A stretch of DNA of 64,000 bases from Micropterix aruncella (GCA_944548615.1 OX155960.1:31391888-31455887), one strand, 5' to 3'. Positions 13,299 through 24,284 are shown, numbered from the stretch's first letter. Notes: generated by a model not told the origin, from the letters alone. Made by a program: numbers and translations.

Positions 13299-14694
13299 CG
13301 TTTCGCACTGAATATTTATTTTAAGGAATAGATTTATCTTTCATATAAGCCTGGATTTGGTTTTATCGAAGCAATACCTCACATACTACGTATGTAAATA
13401 TTCTAGCAATAATATGAGTGAGCGGTATTTACTAAGTTAAATACATTTTAAGTGACGCCGTAGCACATACGTGCCTTTGTAGCGGTTCTACAATCTATAC
13501 GTATGTACAAAAATGAAAACTAGCCTTAGGTTAATTACGTTGACATTCACCCCCATTCTATAGAATGATATTTTTTAAAGCAATAATTTTTTTACTTGTA
13601 GATATATATAAAGCCGACGCCAGAGAGGTCAAATTATATGATTTAATATCTAAAATAATATAGCTTAAAATAGCGATAAGATAGGTTAATTTTTATTTAT
13701 AACCTAGTCAATGTATCTTTTCGGTATGTCAATTTTGGATAGTTTACATTATAGAGAAATTGCTTGAAAGTACCTACCTACCCATTTTATTTCAAAATGG
13801 TAAGTTATCTTAATCGGTGAAGTCATCCTAAATCGAGTTACTGTATTTATGTTTTATTCCTGGGCCTGAGATTTAAACTGTTAAGTTTATATTAATAGTA
13901 AAAATTAGGTTCATTTCATTAGGTATTAGTTTCATAAACTGAAAATAAAAACTTTTTATGAAATTTGAAAATTTATCATTATCATTATTTGCGATATGAA
14001 TGAATGATTCTCGGTGATGTCTTTGAATAAAACTTTTGATGATGGGGGGGGTCGTCCCCAAAGATATACTCTGTGAATTTTAATTAAATTTCCCAGGGAA
14101 AAATGCCTGCTGGGCTAATGCTGCTCTTCCAAAACAATCAGTAGTATTAGAAACCTACAGAATAGAAAGTTGGTGCATTTTATTATTTCTGATAAATTAC
14201 AATCGATGGAGCCATTGTAATTGCCGATTCCATAAAAGAGGCTGCGGGCTGACCACTCTCCGACCAACCAATTTCACATGTACAGGAGAGTGTTGTCAAC
14301 TACAAAGGGCGAACCCGCGACCCCAGAAAGGTATAAAGATATTGATCTTTCAACCTGGGGTGAAATGCAAAGGCGGACACTTAGAAAGTCCACCAACTAG
14401 CTTTGCCAACTGGCCAGCAAGAGTCCAACGTCTTACTGGGTGGTTTACCCAGCGGACTGCCTCTGGCCGTCTAAACCCCGTGTTCTATGGAGAACTGACC
14501 AACACAAACATTTTAGAAAAAAAACAATGGAAAATAAAGTATTATACATAACATGGATACAATGAACATCGTTGGGTAAAAAGGGAATTACGTAAATATG
14601 TGCAATGGGATATTGTCACTAAAGTTATTTAAGGAGGTGAATTTACAGAGGATTTTAAATACATTTGGGGAACTAAGGAAGATGGTCTCTATAC
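13299..14694. other. USP36 3' flank and intergenic DNA
   Basis: AT-rich sequence that probably begins with the USP36 3' UTR. A moderately GC-rich block at about 14230-14500 has an open frame but no recognisable protein; it looks like repeat DNA. No gene is supported. Confidence 0.4.
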
Positions 14695-15066
14695 CAATGT
14701 TTTTCAACCAGTAGGTCGCAACCTCCTGGGGGGTCGCAAAGAGAATCCCGGGGGTTTGCAGGCTATCTATTTACAGATTTGAAAGAAAAATATTATGTGT
14801 TTTTGCTATTTCTTTTACAAAACTTTATGTCGATCTAAGATGGAAACAGGTGTGTACAGCTTCGAAAGTGAAAAACAGTTAAAATTAATGTGGTTTTTGC
14901 CATTATTTTTATTAGAAATATATATATTGAATGCTTAAAGTTACAGTTGTGGAAGAGATTAAGGGGGGGGGGGTCGAGAGAACTATGTTACATTTGGGGG
15001 GTTGCGTAGGAGTTCTTTCTTATACCAAAATGGGGTTTGCGATCTAAAAAAGGTTGAAAAACACTG
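14695..15066. mobile_element. hAT-like MITE
   Basis: It begins CAATGTTTTTCAACC and ends GGTTGAAAAACACTG, inverted ends of the common hAT type. The flanking octamers (CTCTATAC and GTCTAAAT) agree at only five of eight positions, so the insertion is probably old. No transposase is encoded. Confidence 0.65.
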
Positions 15067-16020
15067 GTCTAAATATATAGTGTGAGCTGAATACTCCCCC
15101 TCTTCGCCGAATAAGTCGTTTAGGGAAAAATGCATGGTCTTGTTAGCTAGAGCTAAAACATATCTATGGTCGGAGCCACTCTGCAATGAAGAGGTCCACT
15201 AAGTACTACTAAATTTATTTGTGGAGGTTATAGAAGCAGAGGTGCAATGCGGATAAATAGTGTAAGATACCTCGTAATATGTCAGGGATTTTTTTTCAAG
15301 AGTTCTACATCAAAAGTAATATTTAATATGGATAAAAACGATTCTTTTCTTCGATTAGGAGATTTTAGTTTAATGGAGATTATTTAAAACGAAAAACTGA
15401 CTACCTATTTTGACTTTTTTACTGAGCCGGGCTTTTATTTGGCCGTTTTTACTTCATCTGATTTTGGCATTTTTAGTTCTTCTGAAATATACAGTATTTT
15501 TTTTTCCAGTGACCAAAGGCCGAAATCAAAAAAAAATATTATTTTCAACCAAGTTTTTCGTGTAAAATAGTCTCCTCTATAAAAAAAATCCTAAAAAAAC
15601 AATGTTTTAAAAATATAACTATTTGTTCAGTTAAATATACAGAATCACCCTTGGAAAAAAAACACGGCCGCCCTAATGAACGTATGTTCTAATATATCTA
15701 TGCGTTCATGGCCAATATTCAGTTAAACCCAAGTTCTTTTTATAATCTCATCTTTTTCAAATCGTGCCACAATGTGTAAATAGATTATCGGTTAATTAAT
15801 AATTTGTAAGACATTTACATTTCGTTCGTCATTACTGGAAATTTTCAATAAGTTTCAATATATATATATATATGAATTAGTAATAAGAAACACAAATCAA
15901 TCTTCGAAATTTGTAAAAAGTTAAATTCCCGCCCACTGCGCCGGGCACCGGATTTATCGTTTCATACGTAGGTAATATTTATGCTATCGATTCATAATTA
16001 AAAATAAACATCGCGCCCAA
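15067..16020. other. AT-rich intergenic DNA
   Basis: No gene seen. It contains a short TA run near 15860 and low-complexity A/T tracts. Confidence 0.4.
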
Positions 16021-16119
16021 ACGGCTTATGGGCACGATAGTGGGCACGATCTGTGTCTTAGAGTATATATAAAAAAAAATAATATTAATACTCTAAGATC
16101 TGTGTAATGAATCTTTAAT

Positions 16120-16898
16120 GGGTCCCATCAAACTTGCAGAAGGCAAATTTGCAGACGGCAATCTTGCAGACGGCATTCTTGCAGGCGGCAGTTTTGCAGA
16201 AGGCAGTTTTGCAAATGTCAAAATGACCTAACCTAACCTAACAGAAAAACTTAAAACATTTTTTTTAATGTTTAGTTTGATGTATAAAAGTCATCCACTA
16301 CAAGGATGCCGGTAATTAATGTCACTTCGATTTTAGGGAAAGAAAAACCTAACCTAACCTAACAGAAAAACTTAAAAACTGTACTGAAGGTTGCCGCCTG
16401 CAAGGTTGCCTCCTGCGGTCCCATCAAACTTGCAGAAGGCAAATTTGCAGACGGCAATCTTGCAGACGGCATTCTTGCAGGCGGCAGTTTTGCAGAAGGC
16501 AATCTTGCAGAAGGCAGTTTTGCAAATGTCAAAATGACCTAACCTAACCTAACAGAAAAACTTAAAACATTTTTTTTAATGTTTAGTTTGATGTATAAAA
16601 GTCATCCACTACAAGGATGCCTGTAATTAATGTCACTTCGATTTTAGGGAAAGAAAAACCTAACCTAACCTAACCTAACAGAAAAACTTAAAAACTGTAC
16701 TGAAGGTTGCCGCCTGCAAATCTGCCCTCAACAAATTTGGAACTGTCAAAAGTGACATTTGTGCAAAATTGCCGCATGCAAAACTGGCGCCCTCCCCCCC
16801 CCCCCCCCCCCCCCTCCTGCAAATCTGCCCTCAACAAATTTGGAACTGTCAAAAGTGACATTTGTGCAAAATTGCCGCATGCAAAACTGGCGCCCCCC
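16120..16898 (+). mobile_element. MITE with 15-bp periodic ends, copy A (host of nested copy B)
   Basis: Flanked by the perfect 8-bp duplication TCTTTAAT (16112-16119 and 16899-16906). The left end GGGTCCCATCAAACTTGC and right end CGCCAGTTTTGCATGCGGC (reverse complement) are loosely inverted. The left subterminal region is an array of 15-bp units (CTTGCAGACGGCATT type); the right has the same kind of array inverted. CCTAACCTAACC tracts and a conserved core (AAAAGTCATCCACTACAAGG) lie between. Without copy B the element is about 375 bp. Confidence 0.8.
16417..16812 (+). mobile_element. MITE with 15-bp periodic ends, copy B (nested in A)
   Basis: Inserted into the right array of copy A with the 8-bp duplication CCTCCTGC (16409-16416 and 16813-16820). 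Same family as copies A and C. It ends in a long C run. The nested state shows that the family moved at least twice in this place. Confidence 0.8.
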
Positions 16899-17056
16899 TC
16901 TTTAATGAGCCGTGCTCATTATCGGACGTCAGTCGCGGACGCGACCTCGAGACTTCGGACGTCCGATAGAGATCTGGCAAGCCACCTCCCAAACGACTGC
17001 ATACTGTCCATAAGCCGCGGCAGCGAACGCGTCCGATAGTGTGTTCGCCCCTTTAA

Positions 17057-17310
17057 GGGGCAAACATACTATCGGACGCGTTCGTCAGCCGCAGCTTATG
17101 GGCGCGACTGAAAGGTTATCTGTGTAATGAATTTCTATTGAGCCGTGCACATTATCGGACGTCAGTCGCGGACGTGACCTTGAGACTTCGGACGCCCAAT
17201 AGAGATCTGGCAAGCCGCGTCCCAAATCCCAAACGACTGTGCTGTGCATACTGTTCAGTTCGCGTCCATAAGCCGCGGCTTACGGACGCGTCCGATAAAA
17301 TATTTGTCCC
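17057..17310 (+). mobile_element. MITE with about 50-bp inverted ends, TTAA side by side with a sibling
   Basis: The left end (GGGGCAAACATACTATCGG and on to CAGCCGCAGCTTATGGGCG) is matched by the reverse complement of the right end (GGGACAAATATTTTATCGG, then AAGCCGCGGCTTATGGACG). It starts at a TTAA and ends at TTTA. It serves as the unoccupied relative that shows the insertion site of the element at 16120. Confidence 0.65.
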
Positions 17311-18638
17311 TTTACCCATGGGTGCAATCGATAATGTCGAAATTATCGTGGCGCCACGACATCGATATTATCGTGGCACGATAAAATCGAATGTTCCTGA
17401 AACATTTAGTTCTTCGAGTAATTTAAAGAGTTGGTTGGTTGGTCGACAAAATGGTATATGCGATAATATATACTAATTAAGAATCGACCAAACGCCGCCC
17501 ATATTCGAATGTTCCTGAAACATTTAGTTCTGGGAGTAGGAATTTAAATACTTAGTTGGTTAGTTGGTCGACAAAACGGTATATGCGATAATGGGCTCGA
17601 TTGCGTTTCTTCGTGAACTAAAATCGGAAATTAGTCCGTGTGAACGAGACAGGGCAATAGGCTAGAGCGGAGTGTGAGATGACCGGTTGTCACTTTTTCG
17701 CATTAAAACTGCCCGCCAAGGTCAATTCTTACACCGCACGAAATATGCTCGAATTTATTCGGACGAGTATAAGTTCGGCAGGTAGTATTTATCGACGATC
17801 GTTCATTTCATATTCAGCTCTAACGTATTGCGCTGTCTCGTTCGCTTGGACTACTTTTAGTTTTAGTACACAAAGAAACGCAATCGGGCCCAATATACCC
17901 TAATAAGGAATGGACAAAACATAGCCCATCTTTCCTCGCAGCGCCGCGTTGCCGACCGCGCAAAATCTACCACTAAGTTCGCAGAACACCACTAAGTATT
18001 GTCTGCCGCTAAGTTCGCAGGACATTTTTTAAATATTTTTCGAGCGTTTCAGTGGAGTACAAATTACGGCGTTGATTATTAGTTTTACTTCATTTTTTTG
18101 CAATCTTCGGTAGAATAACGCGTACATTGGGCCGATAGAGCTTCACTTTCGAGATAAATGCGTTCAAATAGGCGCCCATCGCGATCTAATTTATTTCCGA
18201 TTCGAACGCCTAATAACTTCCGTACTAAATATATTTTAAAAATCTACTTAATCAGCACTCCGTACGATATTATCATCTATGTCGTTTCATGACACTGCGA
18301 TTCTTTATTCTACAGTAATAATCGCGTTTTGTTTGAATAAATACCCCTTTACAGGCCCTTTAAATACGTAACCACGAGATACTTATATTCGTAAACTCGA
18401 AACGTATGGCTAAAGTATGACAAACCAACCTACTAAATTGTACGTGACATCATCCTGAAGTGACGCTACTCTGTGTGCACACAAGGTTTGGACCCAATAC
18501 GCGTTTTGCGCTATTTCGGGGCTTTAGATGTGTCCAGCCCAGCTGGACATGTATGGGTTCGGTGTCTGATGACTTTTTTGCAATGACAATGCAACGTTTA
18601 GAAAGATTTATTATAAATTATTGGTCTATCGTGGTAAG
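17311..18638. other. Intergenic repeat-like DNA
   Basis: Contains a duplicated segment (CGAATGTTCCTGAAACATTTAG near 17390 and 17505, each followed by GGTTGGTCGACAAAA), but no gene. Open frames here are short and lack family features. Confidence 0.4.
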
Positions 18639-19030
18639 GGGTCCCATCAAACTTGCAGAAGGCAAATTTGCAGACGGCAATCTTGCAGACGGCATTCTTG
18701 CAGGCGGCAGTTTTGCAGAAGGCAATCTTGCAGAAGGCAGTTTTGCAAATGTCAAAATGACCTAACCTAACCTAACAGAAAAACTTAAAACATTTTTTTT
18801 AATGTTTAGTTTGATGTATAAAAGTCATCCACTACAAGGATGCCGGTAATTAATGTCACTTCGATTTTAGGGAAAGAAAAACCTAACCTAACAGAAAAAC
18901 TGTACTGAAGGTTGCCGCCTGCAAGGTTGCCGCCTGCAAGGTTGCCTCCTGCAAATCTGCCCTCAACAAATTTGGAACTGTCAAAAGTGACATTTGTGCA
19001 AAATTGCCGCATGCAAAACTGGCGCCCCCC
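18639..19030 (+). mobile_element. MITE with 15-bp periodic ends, copy C
   Basis: The cleanest full copy. Left array: six to seven 15-bp units at about 18650-18750. Core with two CCTAA tracts. Right array of inverted units at about 18905-18955, then the unique end through GCATGCAAAACTGGCG. The flanks (GTGGTAAG and GTTGGAAC) match at five of eight positions, so the duplication has decayed or is absent. Confidence 0.7.
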
Positions 19031-19291
19031 GTTGGAACTATCGATATTTATTAATATCGATATGACCCACCCTCATGATCGAATAGCGCGATCGATGCGA
19101 TCGATGAAACACGCATGCAAACACAGAAATTGCAACTGTCATAATGATCATCAGTGGCTGTTATTTTAACTGCTTGCCATTCGTCTTGTTTTAGCTGTCA
19201 ACGAAAGGCTTATCTTATCTATCTGTTATATTATCGTTTGGTCTTGTAATTAAACAAAAAGTCGGGCGGGAGGACCCCCAAGCTTTCCACT

Positions 19292-19834
19292 ATGCCTTAT
19301 ATTATGATAACCGGCAGCCTCACAAGTGCAATGTTAAATCAAGACCAGCTTTCGCTTACTACTGTTGTCATGGGTCTGACTCGCGACGAACGAGTAAAAC
19401 TAACAGAAGTAAGTTGACCCATTAGATTTTTCAGCAAAAAGTAGGATTTTATGTTGATATAAAATAAGATTTTTGTTTTCAAAGGCTATGAGTGAAACGC
19501 TACCTTCAGGTACCGTCACAACAACAGACAAAAAAGTGTTTGTGAAGGGGAAAGGTCTGTGCCTTACGACCGTAAATAAAGTTCACGCCCTCCTGGGATA
19601 CAATGTCATTTCACATTCCATGGCTATTTCACACACAAACCAAGAGAGGATGTCGTGGACCCTCTACAAAAAATCAGGTACTTTTTAGACCTCGCCATTG
19701 ATTATACACTGTATGATCAATGACCTGGCATAGAAGCTAATCTTAGTAATCTAATTCTAATTTGGCTTCCAGGTCATCACGAAACAGATGACGAAGTGAG
19801 AAGCAAAAGCCGGAGAATAGAGGGACACAAATAA
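19292..19834 (+). CDS. GTP cyclohydrolase I feedback regulatory protein (GFRP)-like, divergent
   Basis: Three exons join in frame with good splice sites: 19292-19408, 19485-19677 and 19773-19834, for 123 residues. The start MPYIMITGSL resembles MPYLLIST of animal GFRP, and the segment VNKVHALLGYNVISHS...MSWTLYKK resembles the C-terminal strand-helix-strand that ends in a Trp/Leu/Lys motif in that family. GFRP pentamers sandwich GTP cyclohydrolase I and mediate its inhibition by tetrahydrobiopterin and activation by phenylalanine. The protein is longer than the usual 84 residues: it has an inserted middle and a charged tail (HHETDDEVRSKSRR). The exon chain is convincing; the family name is a weaker call based on the two ends. 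It stands convergent to the snoRNA host gene and begins 260 bp after MITE copy C. Confidence 0.6.
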
Positions 19835-20571
19835 TATAAGAGGAAAGAAATGAAAATCAATTATTGTTACGTATTAATATTTATTTTTCGAAATTTTCTA
19901 TTTTACAAAGGTTATTATAATATACTGTATTTCAAATTTGTTCATTTTTTTTCGTTCCGGATCGGCGCTATCCTGAGTTCTGGATTTTGGTAACTGTAAA
20001 AAAGAAAATAGGTTTTAAAACACAGTGAATTGTCCTACGAAACTTGAGATGAGAATATGGAATCTCAGCTGGTTACCATATTTTTTTTATCACCATGGTT
20101 TAGTTAGCCAGGGATAACTAAATTGTTCATCATGAATTAATTGATCGTATCAACAGAATACTGAAATTTCTATTTCTTGGAATACTCCAGGACTTTATTA
20201 CCTACTTTATTTTGAAAAATGCCGAAAAATGTCCACATAGTATTTTTACAAATGTGCCAATTTTTGCCTATCTATTTACTTAAATTAAATACCTAATGCA
20301 TTATAAAAAATATGAACAAATACATTTCTAAAATGGTTTTCTTCTTGATTTGCACTCTGCGAAATGATCGATCAGTTTTGGGACATTAATTTTTTCGGCT
20401 TCCTAGCAGAGTTGGATGGAACATCAATATCAATCGTAGACAGAAGTTCCATTTTGGGTCCCTGAACTACTGTGGGCCCCGGTGCACCACTGGCTTAAAG
20501 CCAAAAAAAATGCTATTACATTTTTTTAGAGTAGTGTTGATTACAAATTTTAGAAGTAAAAACATACTTAC
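19835..20571. other. Convergent 3' flank between GFRP-like gene and snoRNA host gene
   Basis: AT-rich, without open frames of note. The 3' end of the minus-strand snoRNA host gene must lie here or just left; a possible small terminal exon at about 20440-20510 cannot be confirmed. Confidence 0.35.
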
Positions 20572-20708
20572 AGCATGCCCATATTGGCTGGCTCTGCAGA
20601 TACCACCGTCATCTTGAAAACATCCAATCTGCTTAATCTGAAATGACAATTTTAGGCATGATTGTTATTCATTTCAGAGAGACAAATTTAACAATTTGGA
20701 AGCAGATA

Positions 20709-20777
20709 TGTCTTCAGTTAGAGTTTTTCCCCACGATTTTAGTGAGACAGGGAATGTTTAATGTTCATCATGTTGCG
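20709..20777 (-). ncRNA. Box C/D snoRNA, diverged snR38/SNORD1-type copy
   Basis: Box C ATGATGA (20771-20765), box D CTGA (20717-20714), D'-like CTCA. It is a copy of the RNA at 24935-25015: both share CCCTGTCTCACTAAAATCG and the GTGGGGAAAAACTC stretch. The guide has changed from AGTTATCCCTGT to AACATTCCCTGT, so its pairing with 28S rRNA is probably lost or altered. Confidence 0.6.
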
Positions 20778-22156
20778 CTTCCATTCATTTAAAAGATACT
20801 TATAATTAAAGAGAAGAAGGCGAGAGGTTTCAATTTATATCAGAAAATATGGTTTCTAAAATTCTGTAAAAAATGAGCAATAGTGAAGAGTGGCCTATGA
20901 TATCAGTGATAGTGATGGGTGTGATCACGAATAGCAATAACAATAAGTGATATTTGCAATCACGAAGAACGCGTTACGAGAATTTGAAAGAACATGCTAT
21001 TTGAATCACGGCTACGAACAGCACCGCGTTGCCATCACTCGGCGCCGCTACGACGCGACCGATCACGCGTGATTATATGATCAGTGATTGGCCGTTCTCA
21101 CTGAACGCCGTCGAACGACCGCGCGGCGCGCCACTGAACGATGATCGGTGAATTGAACCGTTCATTTGGTTTCGTTCATTCTTGATGTGATCGGCGATCA
21201 GTGGATCAGTGATTTGCCGTTCGTTCTGGGCGAACGCCCGCGCCGGCTGGACGATGACTGATGAGTGGCGCGTTCATTTCGTACGTAACGTGAATTTGGA
21301 CACTGTTGTCGCATGAATTTGGACACTGTTATCGCTCGTGTCGTAATCGTTAGTGTAAATGAGTTTGCTCATGATTTGTTAAAGCAATAAAATAACATTA
21401 TTTCAGAAAGACGAACTCGGCTTAGCACCAAAAGAGCAAGAGAGATAATCTTTCTGAACGCTAATTCTTCTAATTACTAATAAATATTAAGCAAATCGGC
21501 TGTCAAAATTCAAAACCTAGTAAGTGATTCTGACAAAAATGTGCAGGAGAAGCAAAAAACATATTTTTGTCCAGCCGCTGAAAATGAAGCAAGTTTCGAA
21601 AAAAAAAATCATTCTATACTATGAAAATAGGTTGTAGGATGTAGAATAACTTGAAATTTTAATAAATAATTGCACATGGCACGCTTTATAGCACTTACTG
21701 TTGTTAAAATTGTTTTATTTTTCTTATATATTTTTTGTCACTATTTCAAAACCTAGTAAGATCTCATACTGGGTTTTGAATTAGTATATTGTCATAAAAT
21801 TTTATCTATCTCCAATTCAAGACGTCATACTAGGTTTTAAATTAATACATTGTCATACAATATTTACTATCTCCGATTTTAGAACCCATCATGTATTTTT
21901 TCTTTTTTTTTAGGTTTGTAGGTTTTATCTTACTCTTAACTTTCTAAAGAGCTTACATTGTTTAAAACTATTTATATTCTATTACTTAGGATTGTATTAT
22001 TATATCACGCATTTCACAAATAAAACCAGCAATGTTATAATTATATTATTATTATATTATAATTATATTATTAGTTTCAGATGAATAAAGAATAATTGTA
22101 AACTGTAGCTTCATTTGTAAGAACTAGTTAATAATAAACGACGGAAGCATAACAAA

Positions 22157-22241
22157 ACAGAAGGACAAATGGTAACTAATGACCATTAGAAACTTCATTT
22201 CTTCATGTCTAATGGTCATCAGTTACCATTTGTCCTTCTGT
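22157..22241. repeat. 85-bp hairpin inside the nested transposon
   Basis: ACAGAAGGACAAATGG...TGACCATTAGA on the left arm is mirrored by TCTAATGGTCATC...CCATTTGTCCTTCTGT on the right, with a loop of about 17 bases. It lies just downstream of the minus-strand transposase-like frame and could be a terminator-like structure or a small nested palindromic element. Confidence 0.7.
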
Positions 22242-22323
22242 CACCAGGTCGACTACTGCATCATTTGCTGGAAGAGATCGCCAGAATTCTTTCCTATTTT
22301 CTGGCATTAAGGAACTAGTGTTG

Positions 22324-23036
22324 TTACGATGTCTTCTTTTTTTTTGTTTTTAGTGCTCGTTGTCTGGCGACTGTTTGTGGTACCACTGATGGATTATATT
22401 TTTTCATGAGAATATCGATCTCCTTATAAGTTTCCATCGTAAAGTCCGTTTTATAGAACAAATTCGTCGAACCTTCCTTAAATTTAGATTCCACAATTGG
22501 ATTTAATGTGAAAGATTTTAATGGATCTTCTACGTTTTTGGTACTCCTTTTCTTTCTTAACCAATTATGCTGGTGCTCCACTTCAAGAACGAAATTGTTT
22601 TTCCGTGCTTTTCCCACAAGACTTTTTAAATCTGCCAAATCGTATATGTTTCTTTGGCGTCGTATGTTGGTTTCTATATTCCCATGAACAGAGTCAGCGG
22701 ACATGTGTGTGTGACCTTTGGTTAAATATTTTATGGTTATAGTTTTAGCTTGGGTTAATCTAGAGTTAACTATACAAACGAGGCTTGTGTATAATATCCA
22801 ATTTTTATTTTGGGCTGTACAATTGTCAGCCCATATTACAAAATGTTCAATGTCACGTTCAGCTTTTATGAACGTTATGATCGCGTCAACAATGTTTGTA
22901 GCATTACGCCCGGCTATAGCTTCATGCCACAAGACGCAGTAACTCTCAGAATTTTTCCTCAGTGACGCAAATGTAAGGTTGAAAACTATAAGTCTACTGA
23001 GGAAAAATGCTTCCTTTATTGCTGGCCAGGAGCAGT
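22324..23036 (-). pseudogene. Transposon-encoded protein, DUF7869-like C-terminal part
   Basis: A minus-strand frame open from about 23036 to 22324 contains SYCVLWHEAIAGRNATNIVD, FVIWADNCTAQNKNWILYT and YLTKGHTHMSADSVHGNIE. This order (W-E, then DN/GGQN-like, then GHT-x-AD) matches a protein group common in insect genomes and annotated as DUF7869, often linked with transposons. The conserved Asp in WADNC, Asp in SADS and Glu in NIE could be acid residues of an RNase H-like fold; that is inference. The N-terminal half is absent, so this copy is likely defective. It ends in a basic tail (KTKKKK). Confidence 0.6.
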
Positions 23037-23629
23037 ATCACTTTTTGTAGATCTGACCGATTGGTCCCATACCGATTGACTGACGACTGAACTGACCGAT
23101 TTGGTCCCATACTGTGAAACTATTTTGGTGTTGCCGACCATAAACATATAAAATAACAATTTAATAACCTAGTATGTCACATTGACAATTTTAAAACCTA
23201 GTAAGCCACAGTCCTTTGCTAGGTTATGAAATTGTTAAGGTGACATGCTGTGTTTTAAATTTGGTATTCAATTTTTTTTTTGCAGATACTAGGTATATGG
23301 TACTCTGAAAATAGTGGAATTAATTTAATATCCGTATAAATTTGAATGAGAATATGTGGGGACGAACCTAGTAAGTCTCATTAAGGAAAAAACGCATTTT
23401 CTGAAAAAATGTCACTTACTAGGTTTTGAATTTGGACAGCCGAAATATAATGCGCGTTTCTGTTATCAGTTATCACATTGACGAAACTTTGTTACTTAAC
23501 GTTTCACAGTACATTTCAGTACAATCACGAAAATCACGAGTAGCAGTTATTATCACGCGTGAAAAAATACCAGTAACGTGATTGTTGCGTGATTTAAAAT
23601 TGAGAATCACGCCCATCACTAATCAGTGA

Positions 23630-24284
23630 GTCATTATGTCAAAAAAAAACTAATATATTTACAGTAAAAAATGGCAAAACTTTTAAATTCAGAGTAAAAG
23701 AGGAATTTAAAAAGTGGCCAGAATATATGTCGGAGATTTGCAATAATATTCAAAGTCAGAATATGAAATCCTTGATGCTTTCCCTTGTTCCTTAATTATT
23801 TTGTTTGTGGCTTTTTCAAATAAATAATAAGTCTGTCAGGAAAATGACTAATTACAGACCACTGACAATCACATACCAAACGGAAAGAAAGAACGGGATA
23901 AATCGACCAAGTAAATGAAATCTCAAAAATAAAACCAAAATAATTTTCAATTGAGTCCATCAAATTAACTATTTCTTTTATAAGTAGATGAATCCTCTTC
24001 AGCTATCATTTTCAATAACAGTATAAACTAAAACCTCAGTCGTATGTCTAACATCTGAACGCAGGCACAAACGATTCGATTCAATCAAGGAGATAAAAAA
24101 CTAAATCCTAGTAAATATTTCAGTAAGTCCATGCCTCTGTCCTACAGTTGAAGCAAACATGATCAAATCTGTAATAATGGTCACTTTCAGCAGAACTAAT
24201 CATGCGTGTATCCCATCAGGCAATTTGTACTCAAGAGATGAGTTAATTTCCAGGACAAGCATGTTTTCTTGCAAAGAATAGGAT
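23630..24284. other. Intron DNA of the snoRNA host gene
   Basis: AT-rich. I looked for box C and box D pairs and found no convincing one. A short plus-strand frame (FRVKEEFKKWPEYMSEICNN type, about 23680-23790) may be a transposon crumb. Confidence 0.35.

Larger units (their letters stand above)
16021..17052 (+). mobile_element. TTAA-abutting MITE copy, split by nested elements
   Basis: The parts outside 16120-16898 match the neighbouring element at 17057-17310: AATGAGCCGTGC, TTATCGGACGTCAGTCGCGG, and the end CATAAGCCGCGGCAG...ACGCGTCCGATAG. The two copies meet at a TTAA (17053-17056). The left end is degraded. This copy received the PPR-like MITE A at 16120. Confidence 0.55.
21497..23442 (-). 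mobile_element. Nested DNA transposon with CGGCTGTC ends and subterminal CCTAGTAAG repeats
   Basis: The ends CGGCTGTCAAAATTC and (reverse complement) CGGCTGTCCAAATTC are followed on both sides by AAAACCTAGTAAGTGA. The word AACCTAGTA or its complement occurs about eight times within a few hundred bases of the two ends, as transposase-binding sites do. AAAT on both flanks may be a 4-bp duplication. It carries the protein remnant at 22324-23036. The superfamily is not certain. Confidence 0.7.
20910..23621. mobile_element. hAT-type element, enlarged by a nested transposon
   Basis: The perfect 8-bp duplication ATCAGTGA (20902-20909 and 23622-23629) flanks inverted ends TAGTGATGGGTGTGATCACG and, reverse complemented, TAGTGATGGGCGTGATTC. 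Eight-bp duplications and such ends are hallmarks of hAT elements. The original element is about 770 bp and non-coding; the remainder (21497-23442) is a second transposon inserted in it. The whole lies in an intron of the snoRNA host gene. Confidence 0.85.

Noticed and set aside
16222..16690. CCTAACCTAACC tracts as telomere sequence
   Set aside because: Only two to four units each, at fixed places inside a MITE family; they are interstitial, not a chromosome end.
18460..18765. Open frame ending in pentapeptide-like repeats as a real protein gene
   Set aside because: The frame is formed by flanking DNA joined to the MITE's 15-bp array; the array occurs in other MITE copies without the upstream part.
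24120..24215. Possible C/D snoRNA in the long host-gene intron
   Set aside because: Box C is degenerate (TTGATCA) and spacing to the D-like box is wrong.
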